A stretch of 11,334 bases of DNA, taken from JACNLN01 sp964626495. GTDB taxonomy: Bacteria > Fidelibacterota > Marinisomatia > Marinisomatales > CAZVFT01. Each line of letters starts with the position of its first letter. Positions within the stretch are counted from its first letter, which is position 1. The stretch lies in NCBI GenBank assembly GCA_964626495.1, contig CAZVFT010000081.1, positions 1 through 11,334 of the forward strand, in the 5' to 3' direction. The notes below the pieces were generated by a model that ran no database searches, was not told the DNA's origin, and was given only the letters and a program-made list of their open reading frames with translations. Positions 1-4,915 of the stretch are shown here, piece after piece. A program made the translations under genes and the position numbers.

Positions 1-30
1 TTGAAATGGTTAATGATTGTATCCTTTCAA

Positions 31-56
31 TAACCCACAACTTAAGTTGTGGGTTA
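31..56. repeat. 26-nt perfect palindrome (hairpin)
   Basis: The 13-nt arm TAACCCACAACTT is followed directly by its exact reverse complement AAGTTGTGGGTTA, so all 26 bases are self-complementary. Just before it lies a weaker inverted pair, TTGAAA (1-6) with TTTCAA (25-30). A perfect palindrome of this length is unlikely by chance. GTGGG-tipped hairpins of this kind are common at ends of IS200/IS605-type and REP elements, but no transposase is in the window, so that origin is only inferred. It could equally act as a factor-independent hairpin for a gene left of the window; no T-tract follows closely. Confidence 0.7.
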
Positions 57-74
57 CGAACAAAAAATAACTTG

Positions 75-97
75 AACCGTTTTAACGGTTTTTCTTT
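75..97 (+). terminator. Terminator-like hairpin with T-rich tail
   Basis: AACCGT (75-80) pairs with ACGGTT (85-90) around a TTTA loop, and the stem is followed by TTTCTTT (91-97). On the plus strand this resembles a short intrinsic terminator for a gene lying left of the window. On the minus strand a T-run also follows the stem, after about seven bases, so it could act in both directions and end the toxin-antitoxin transcript about 150 nt after its last stop codon. The stem is only 6-7 bp. Confidence 0.45.
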
Positions 98-163
98 AAT
101 ACGACTAACTAGTGCCAGTTTAATATTATGGGGAATACGTTATTTACCTGTCTGGCTACTGAC

Positions 164-215
164 AGATTGGTAACTGATTATTGGTTAATGGTGAGTACTA
201 CTTACCACTCACCAG
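164..215. repeat. REP-like intergenic repeat, copy A
   Basis: This stretch contains a 17-nt string, TTATTGGTTAATGGTGA (178-194), found again exactly at 923-939. It is followed in both places by TACCRCTCACCAG (203-215 here, 941-953 there; one mismatch). Inside, TGGTGAGT (189-196) pairs with ACTCACCA (207-214) to give an 8-bp hairpin with a 10-nt loop. It lies just beyond the antitoxin stop codon, while copy B lies on the far side of the toxin promoter, so the two copies bracket the toxin-antitoxin pair as direct repeats. No function is evident. Confidence 0.65.
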
Positions 216-248
216 CTATCACACACCACATTCATCCATCTTGGTGGT

Positions 249-593
249 TTAAGATTTGCTGCCGATGTAGGATAAACAATCTGTCACCTTCTTCAGAGCT
301 TTTGGAGTCACGTGTTCAGATTTCTCCAGTTTGGAGACATAGGCTTGGGTCACACCCATTATTTCCGCCAGCTCTTTCTGGGTAATCCCGGCTCTCAGGC
401 GAGCCAGGTGGACGGGGTTGCTCACATAATCGGCAAAGTCAAAATCAATGATTTCTCCCTCCACGGGGTCCTGTAGGATCTCCTGGATGTAAACAGCGTT
501 AATCAAATCATCGTCGGCATATTCCATGAATTCATCATAGGGAATCACAATGTAGTCAGCCCTTTTTTTCTTCTTTATTACCTGGATGCTCAT
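249..593 (-). CDS. XRE-family antitoxin of a RelE/ParE-type toxin-antitoxin pair
   Basis: A 114-residue protein. Residues about 60-110 form an XRE/Cro-type helix-turn-helix, with TQKELAEIMGVTQAYVSKLE as the scaffold and recognition helices. Residues 1-55 are acidic, and the VIPYDEFMEYADDDLI segment resembles the N-terminal fold of Phd/YefM antitoxins. This half may bind toxin or dimerise; that is inference. The gene is second in the operon. Its ATG overlaps the toxin stop codon as ATGA (590-593), so translation is probably coupled. It also has its own strong Shine-Dalgarno sequence. Toxin-first order with an XRE antitoxin is the arrangement seen in HigBA systems. The protein probably neutralises the toxin and represses the shared promoter through its HTH; neither is shown directly. 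Length and reading frame look intact. Confidence 0.85.
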   Translation of the reverse strand: MSIQVIKKKKRADYIVIPYDEFMEYADDDLINAVYIQEILQDPVEGEIIDFDFADYVSNPVHLARLRAGITQKELAEIMGVTQAYVSKLEKSEHVTPKALKKVTDCLSYIGSKS

Positions 594-847
594 CTGTAAC
601 TCTCCTTCCTGTGTCTGACTGCTAACAAAATAATGATTAACTCGTCTCTTCTTTTTTCGAAGAGCACTCGATAGTTCCCACTGCGCAACCGGTAGCAGTC
701 TTTAGCTCCTTTCAGTTTTAGTATGTCTAATTGTTCCCAGCGACCGGCTGCCAAAAGTGAAAGCTTCTCAGTGATCCGATTCTGATATTTCTTTTCTATT
801 TTCCCGAAATCTTTCTGAAATCTATGCGTTTGCCTTAGTCGGAACAT
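590..847 (-). CDS. RelE/ParE-family toxin
   Basis: A small basic protein of 85 residues when started at the ATG at 847. A TTG at 853 in the same frame would add two residues but sits inside the proposed -10 box. The pattern matches the RelE/ParE superfamily: an N-terminal helical hairpin (RFQKDFGKIEKKYQNRITEKL), then the beta-sheet core LKLKGAKDCYRLRSGNYRVLFE and the C-terminal strand ILLAVRHRKESYR. In the family, conserved Tyr, Arg and His residues in these strands contact ribosome-bound mRNA (RelE/HigB) or mediate gyrase inhibition (ParE). Sequence alone does not decide which target applies here, though the HR near the C-terminus is compatible with RelE-type mRNA cleavage. It is first in the operon, overlaps the antitoxin by 4 nt, and appears intact. 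Confidence 0.85.
   Translation of the reverse strand: MFRLRQTHRFQKDFGKIEKKYQNRITEKLSLLAAGRWEQLDILKLKGAKDCYRLRSGNYRVLFEKRRDELIIILLAVRHRKESYR
601..607 (-). promoter_or_regulatory. Strong ribosome binding site of the antitoxin gene
   Basis: On the minus strand AAGGAGA lies 7 nt before the antitoxin ATG, inside the 3' end of the toxin gene. It fixes the antitoxin start. It contrasts with the toxin gene, which has no such site, and would favour excess antitoxin synthesis from one message. Confidence 0.8.
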
Positions 848-852
848 AACCA

Positions 853-881
853 AATATAACTAAATAAGGTGATATATTCAA
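853..881 (-). promoter_or_regulatory. Candidate promoter of the toxin-antitoxin operon
   Basis: On the minus strand TTGAAT (881-876) is separated by 17 nt from TATATT (858-853), close to a sigma70-type consensus. The -10 box ends only 5 nt before the toxin ATG at 847. Transcription would then begin at or within the start codon, giving a leaderless toxin message. There is no Shine-Dalgarno sequence before the ATG, which agrees. Confidence 0.5.
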
Positions 882-910
882 CCATTTAGATATTTTTGTT
901 CCAGAAGCGA

Positions 911-1002
911 ATTAGTAATTGGTTATTGGTTAATGGTGATTACCGCTCACCAGTTTACCATTCACCGCTCACCAACTCTACAATTCACCAGTTACTACTC
1001 AC
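911..1002. repeat. REP-like intergenic repeat, copy B, with short tandem units
   Basis: This fills most of the space between the toxin promoter and the glutamine synthetase stop codon. It opens with the same 17-nt string as copy A (923-939), and TGGTGA (934-939) pairs with TCACCA (947-952). It continues as imperfect tandem units of 22-23 nt beginning ACCGCTCACCA (942-952 and 964-974), with a partial third unit from 987. Because glnA is transcribed into it, it may act as a 3' hairpin region, though no T-tract terminator is present. I see no gene in 854-1011. Confidence 0.65.
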
Positions 1003-1011
1003 ACAATAAGA

Positions 1012-2340
1012 TTAAAATATCTCCAGATACTTCTCCACCTCCCACTGACTGACAGAGGCAGAGTATTCCATCCATTCGTCCATCTTGGCGTCGTAGTAGC
1101 GCTGAAAAGCTGTTTCTCCCAGTGCACCCCGAATCACTTCATTGTTTTCTAATTCACGCAATGCAGCTCTTAAGGTGGCTGGCAGAGTGTTGATTTTTCT
1201 CAGTTTTATATCGGCTTCTGTTAATTCATAAATATTCTCTTCCAGTGGATCTGGTAGTTTGTAGCCGTTTTTGATTCCGTCCATCCCGGCTGCCAGCATG
1301 ACAGCAAAGGCAAGATATGGATTTGCCATAGGATCGGCACAGCGAAGCTCACATCGGGTGGAACTTTCCCTTCCTGGCGTATATCTAGGGACGCGAATCA
1401 GAGCTGAGCGGTTGACTGTGGCCCAGGTGATATAAATAGGAGCTTCGTATCCCGGCACCAGCCGTTTATATGAATTTACTGTAGGGCAGAGCACGCTCGC
1501 CATTGAACGGGCATGATGTATTTGACCTCCGATAAAATTGCGAGCCAAATCGGAGAGGTGGTATTGTTTCCCCTCCCCATAAAATACATTTTTACCCTCT
1601 TTAAACATACTTTGGTGGACATGCATGCCAGAGCCGTTAATTCCTGCGATGGGCTTAGCCATAAATGTAGCATGAAGATTGTTTCGATGTGCGATAGCCT
1701 TTACAGCAAATTTGAATGTCACGGAATTATCTGCCACCGTAAGAGCATCCCCATAGCAGAAGTCAATTTCATGCTGCCCTTCAGCCACCTCGTGATGAAG
1801 CGTCTCCACATCGATGTTTAAAGCATCGAGTGCTAGGGTCATATCCTGTCGAATTTCGGATGCCATATCTGTGGATTGATCAAAATATCCCCCTCGATCG
1901 TGAGGGAGCGGCTTAATTTTTGCATCTTCCTTTTTGAAGAGAAAAAATTCCAGCTCGGGCCCCACATTGTAGGTATACTCTTCTTTACTGGCGATATCAA
2001 GCTGTTTTTTCAAAATTGTTCGGGGAGATCCCTCATAAGGACTTCCATCCGGCATAAATACGTCACAGATAATTCGAGCTGTTACCCGCCCTGTGCCTTT
2101 CGTCCAGGGAATGATGGCAAACGTGTTGAGATCTGGTTTGAGATACATGTCGCTCTCGAAAATACGAGTAAATCCTTCAATGGACGATCCGTCAAACCAG
2201 ATGTTATGATCCAGAACTTCTTCAAGCTTGCCTGCAGGAATAGTAACAGCTTTTACGATTCCCAAAACATCCGTAAACTGCATATCCAGGAATTGGACAT
2301 CTTCCTTTTTTGTGATCTCAAGAATGGACTCTTTTGTCAT
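1012..2340 (-). CDS. glnA: Glutamine synthetase type I (GSI-alpha)
   Basis: A cytoplasmic enzyme that makes glutamine from glutamate, ammonia and ATP, the central step of nitrogen assimilation. At 442 residues it has the length of GSI-alpha enzymes and lacks room for the insertion of adenylylated GSI-beta enzymes. Visible motifs: DGSS latch (Asp50), metal-ligand block GPELEFFLF (127-135), EVAEGQHEID (184-193), ATP-site NGSGMHVHQ (235-243), the flap Glu in VPGYEAP (Glu299), NRSALIRVP (310-318) and the ligand Glu331 in RCELR. Arg59 in FTRIFESDMYL aligns with Bacillus subtilis Arg62, the residue linked to glutamine feedback inhibition, so feedback control is plausible. NRSALIRVP is followed by a spacing more like archaeal and Thermotoga enzymes than Bacillus (recall, not alignment). 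It is the third gene of an lrp-oxidase-glnA series, 78 nt after the oxidase stop, with a strong SD before its ATG. Confidence 0.97.
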   Translation of the reverse strand: MTKESILEITKKEDVQFLDMQFTDVLGIVKAVTIPAGKLEEVLDHNIWFDGSSIEGFTRIFESDMYLKPDLNTFAIIPWTKGTGRVTARIICDVFMPDGSPYEGSPRTILKKQLDIASKEEYTYNVGPELEFFLFKKEDAKIKPLPHDRGGYFDQSTDMASEIRQDMTLALDALNIDVETLHHEVAEGQHEIDFCYGDALTVADNSVTFKFAVKAIAHRNNLHATFMAKPIAGINGSGMHVHQSMFKEGKNVFYGEGKQYHLSDLARNFIGGQIHHARSMASVLCPTVNSYKRLVPGYEAPIYITWATVNRSALIRVPRYTPGRESSTRCELRCADPMANPYLAFAVMLAAGMDGIKNGYKLPDPLEENIYELTEADIKLRKINTLPATLRAALRELENNEVIRGALGETAFQRYYDAKMDEWMEYSASVSQWEVEKYLEIF

Positions 2341-2345
2341 GATTG

Positions 2346-2352
2346 CTCCTTT
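2346..2352 (-). promoter_or_regulatory. Ribosome binding site of glnA
   Basis: AAAGGAG on the minus strand lies 5 nt before the glnA ATG. It confirms the start at 2340 and shows that this organism uses classical SD initiation for at least some genes. Confidence 0.85.
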
Positions 2353-2418
2353 GTTTTATTTCCGTGTTAATTCTGTTAATCTCTCTATTGATTGTCTCGT
2401 ATTATTGTCAAAAAGATG

Positions 2419-3621
2419 TTACTCTGTTATGTAATTGTCCACCACCCACGCAGCAAAAGAAAAGCTGCTTGTAAAGGCGGGTGATACCGCATTTAATATA
2501 TGAACGGATGATTCGTCACCTTCAACAAGGAAATCCTGAACGAGCTCCAGACTGCTGATGTTTAGTAATTGTGCTCGTATGCCAGGCCTTCCCCATTCAG
2601 TGAAACCTGCAGGATCAATCTGTTTGACCAATCTGGCAGCCCTACTGATGAAATATTTTCTATAATACTTTTTTACCTCTTCAACCATCAGGTGCCTGAA
2701 ATTGAAAGCATTGGTGAGAAACAGCTTTGATTCGCACCCTAAAATTTGTATCAACTCATCAACTTTAAATCGTGAAAACCCGCGGTAATTTTCTCTCCAA
2801 AAAGCAGGTATTGCTGTGGGGCCGATTTCGATGGTATCGTCAACCGTGACTGTGAAATGTACTCCCAGGAATGGATTGTTTAAATCTGGAACGGGATAGA
2901 TATTGGCTTTGATGGGGTTATCGGATTTTGTATATCTCAGGTAGATTCCTTTAAACGGAATGATGGTGTAATCCGTTGAAAAACCGAAGTCCTTTGCTAT
3001 TCTGTCTGCATAGAGACCAGCAGCATTGATAATTATTTCTCCCCGATACCGATTCCCGGAGGTTGTTTTTATCGTGTTATCATCCGTTTTGCGCAGATAT
3101 TTTTCATTAAAGGAGAAAATTATCCCCACCTCCTGAAGCTCGCCTTTTAAACATCCGCTGACTTCAATTGGGTCAACGGTGGCGGTTGTTGGTGATAAAA
3201 GAGCGTATTTACAGGTTTTTGCATTGGGTTCAATCTCTGCTAATTCCTTTTCATCAATCAGTGAAACATTTACACCATTTATTTTTCCTCGATTTTCTAA
3301 CTCGGTCAGCAAGTCTATTTCAGATTCATCTTTTGCCACCACGACTTTCTGACATTCATTGATTTTTAGATTATTTTCATAACAATACTCCCTCAAAAGG
3401 CGATTACCATCTTTTGTCAGTTTTGCTTTCAGGGAATCTGCTGTGTAATAAAATCCCGCATGAAGCACACCGCTGTTTCTCCCGCTGCTGTGAAATGCCA
3501 CATCAGATTCTTTTTCGATGATCGTTATAGTTGAGGCGGGAAAGCGCCTTTTAAGCTCTCTGGCTATTGCCAGACCAATAATTCCCGCTCCAATGATAAT
3601 GTAATCGGACTGAAACTTCAT
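2419..3621 (-). CDS. lhgO: L-2-hydroxyglutarate oxidase/dehydrogenase (FAD-dependent)
   Basis: This is a flavoprotein of the DAO superfamily that oxidises L-2-hydroxyglutarate to 2-oxoglutarate, passing electrons to oxygen or the quinone pool. I start it at the ATG at 3621 (400 residues), just before the FAD-binding Rossmann strand. An upstream TTG at 3651 would add ten residues with no family precedent. Motifs: FAD GAGIIG (11-16), then HSSGRNSGVLHAGFYY (44-59), a signature of the LhgO/YgaF group; NAAGLYADR in the middle; and a C-terminal AVSPAFTSSFSFA stretch closing the FAD site. The SD is weak (GGAAAA next to the ATG). The gene lies 46 nt after the Lrp-type gene and 78 nt before glnA on the same strand. 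The product 2-oxoglutarate feeds glutamate and then glutamine, so the context fits. A related glycine/glycerol-3-phosphate type oxidase is less likely given the signature. Confidence 0.88.
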   Translation of the reverse strand: MKFQSDYIIIGAGIIGLAIARELKRRFPASTITIIEKESDVAFHSSGRNSGVLHAGFYYTADSLKAKLTKDGNRLLREYCYENNLKINECQKVVVAKDESEIDLLTELENRGKINGVNVSLIDEKELAEIEPNAKTCKYALLSPTTATVDPIEVSGCLKGELQEVGIIFSFNEKYLRKTDDNTIKTTSGNRYRGEIIINAAGLYADRIAKDFGFSTDYTIIPFKGIYLRYTKSDNPIKANIYPVPDLNNPFLGVHFTVTVDDTIEIGPTAIPAFWRENYRGFSRFKVDELIQILGCESKLFLTNAFNFRHLMVEEVKKYYRKYFISRAARLVKQIDPAGFTEWGRPGIRAQLLNISSLELVQDFLVEGDESSVHILNAVSPAFTSSFSFAAWVVDNYITE

Positions 3622-3667
3622 TTTTCCAAATAGATTAATATGGGTTATCAACCAGGATGATTTTGGT

Positions 3668-4126
3668 TTATTGCCCCTGCATCAGGCTGAGATATGTGTC
3701 CTCCTTGAAGGTAGACATGACAATCATAGTGTGTGTTCTCACGACACCGGGCCATTTCTGAATTGTGCTAAGCAACTTCTCAAGCGTAGACGTGTTTTGC
3801 GTGCGAATTTTTAAAATGTGCGAACCCTCTCCTGTAATAGAATGACACTCAAGAACCTCGTCCGATTGATTTGCTTTTTTAACCAGGTTTTCATAGTGAT
3901 CCGATGAAGCCATCACCACAAGGATGAAAGCAGATACATCGTAATTGACCTGCTTCGGTTCCAGAATGGCACGAAATTCATTGATGATTCCACTGTCTAC
4001 CAATTTTTTTATTCGCTCTAACACTGCGGGTATCGACAGATTGACCTGTTTAGCGATGTCCTTGGCGGTTACCCTGCCATCCTTTTGAAGAATGTCCAGA
4101 ATAATTGTGTCTTTGTTATCTAACAT
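3668..4126 (-). CDS. Lrp/AsnC-family transcriptional regulator
   Basis: A 152-residue protein from the ATG at 4126, the usual family length, and it begins MLDNKDTIILDILQKDGR as family members do. A TTG at 4165 in frame would add 13 unrelated residues and overlaps the proposed -35 box, so I reject it. Residues about 1-60 form the winged HTH (DIAKQVNLSIPAVLERIKKL). Residues about 65-150 form the RAM/AsnC ligand-binding domain, with the GEGSHILKIRTQNTSTLEKLL segment at the usual effector-pocket loop. Family members form dimers to octamers and sense amino acids or keto acids. It is first in a series with the 2-hydroxyglutarate oxidase and glnA, so it probably regulates that operon and itself; the effector cannot be read from sequence. 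Confidence 0.93.
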   Translation of the reverse strand: MLDNKDTIILDILQKDGRVTAKDIAKQVNLSIPAVLERIKKLVDSGIINEFRAILEPKQVNYDVSAFILVVMASSDHYENLVKKANQSDEVLECHSITGEGSHILKIRTQNTSTLEKLLSTIQKWPGVVRTHTMIVMSTFKEDTYLSLMQGQ

Positions 4127-4136
4127 AATTGGGCGA

Positions 4137-4165
4137 ATTATATTAACATTTAAAGATAAATACAA
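4137..4165 (-). promoter_or_regulatory. Candidate promoter of the lrp-lhgO-glnA series
   Basis: On the minus strand TTGTAT (4165-4160), a 17-nt spacer and a perfect TATAAT (4142-4137) precede the lrp ATG at 4126 by 10 nt. The predicted transcript start is near 4130, leaving a leader of about 4 nt, and no SD is present. The surrounding DNA is very AT-rich, which favours chance -10 matches, so confidence is moderate. Confidence 0.5.
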
Positions 4166-4314
4166 GAATAATTTAATAATAACGAAATAAATTCTTTAAT
4201 AAGTTAAGTTTTAAAAATTTATCTTCATTTTTCTGAGGAATTACTTTTATTGATGATTCTATTTCTCTTGTCTATATTTTCGGTGGATTTTGGATTAAAA
4301 TGATGTAGCACAGC

Positions 4315-4327
4315 GCCCCGAAGGGGC
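4315..4327. repeat. Short GC hairpin GCCCC-GAA-GGGGC
   Basis: Five G/C pairs close a GAA loop inside otherwise AT-rich DNA. Similar GCGCCCCG-AAGGGGC hairpins occur as dispersed intergenic repeats in several AT-rich bacterial genomes (general recall). Here only one copy is present. It lacks a T-tract, so it is not a convincing terminator. The rest of 4166-4540 shows nothing else I can identify. Confidence 0.4.
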
Positions 4328-4540
4328 TCCCGTTGGAGGAATCATTTTTAAACTTTAGAAATACCTTAAAAACCGTTTGCACTTTTCGAAAATATATCGG
4401 GTTTCCTTCTGGAGCCGAAAAAATTTAAATTAGAGTCTTACGGCATATGGCAGTTTTCCCGCAGAATTTTTTGGATCACATTGTTAAGCTTGTAGGAACA
4501 CCCATCTTTCCACTTGTATAGACTGGAGAGAGGGGCAACA

Positions 4541-4575
4541 AGTGTTCGGAGACATGGGTAACACATTATTAAATT
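4541..4575 (+). other. Fragment resembling 128-145, possible insertion-sequence end remnant
   Basis: ATGGGTAACACATTATTA (4554-4571) matches ATGGGGAATACGTTATTT (128-145) at 14 of 18 bases. All four differences fall at third codon positions, so both would read MGNTL. The stretch just before it, GTGTTCGGAGACATGGG, has the look of sequence that I associate with ends of some IS481-like elements, but this is recall and no transposase is present. It marks the left border of a run of decayed open frames. Confidence 0.3.
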
Positions 4576-4578
4576 GAC

Positions 4579-4909
4579 ATGATAAACTTAAGAAAGGAGT
4601 ATGATCATCCCATCGAAGTTTGGACAGATCTGTTACCACGCCTTAGCAAGTTTGTCCGACTACCGGCGGAGAGGAGATTTACAGGGGCAATGCTTTTCCT
4701 AGAGCAGGTAAGCCTAACCTTCTCTCTTGATGTTTATCGAAGCGACAGAGCAGACAGGGTGGATGGGAAAGCTCGATTTTACAACATTAAGGGAGACCCT
4801 TAAGAATGATGGTCGCAGGAGTTCCTTCGGAAAGGGGAGGTTTGGGCGTGCAAAGCTTGACCTCAGGCAGGCGATAAAACCGGTCAGGCTTTCGACTGAA
4901 GAGAAATAG
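4579..4909 (+). pseudogene. Unidentified decayed coding stretch
   Basis: Two overlapping open frames lie here: 4579-4803 (74 codons) and, in another frame, 4727-4909 (60 codons from a TTG), ending 6 nt before the S45 gene. A third short frame opens at an ATG at 4601 and stops at 4700. By eye the stretch is GC-richer than the AT-rich DNA on its left, as coding DNA would be, but I recognise no family in any frame. AAAGGAG at 4593-4599 sits only 1 nt before the ATG at 4601, too close for a normal SD. The simplest reading is a frameshifted remnant of a lost gene or mobile element. A genuine small gene at 4727-4909, coupled to the S45 gene, cannot be excluded. Confidence 0.3.
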
Positions 4910-4915
4910 TATAAC

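Noticed and set aside
128..385. Open frame of 85 codons on the plus strand
   Set aside because: It runs through the repeat and then antisense into the antitoxin gene, and its translation shows no family resemblance.
942..1002. Tandem 22-23 nt units that might suggest a CRISPR array
   Set aside because: The units are imperfect and directly adjacent, with no spacers, and no cas gene is present.
1513..2370. Antisense open frames of 102 and 164 codons over glnA
   Set aside because: They are shadows of a strongly conserved gene on the other strand, without SD or recognisable domains.
2383..2411. Possible separate glnA promoter with a perfect TTGACA (2411-2406)
   Set aside because: At 16-17 nt spacing the -10 candidates (AATAGA, ATAGAG) match poorly, so only the -35 is convincing.
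3619..3651. TTG start at 3651 for the hydroxyglutarate oxidase
   Set aside because: The ten extra residues are not typical of the family, and the ATG at 3621 places the FAD-binding strand at the usual distance from the N-terminus.
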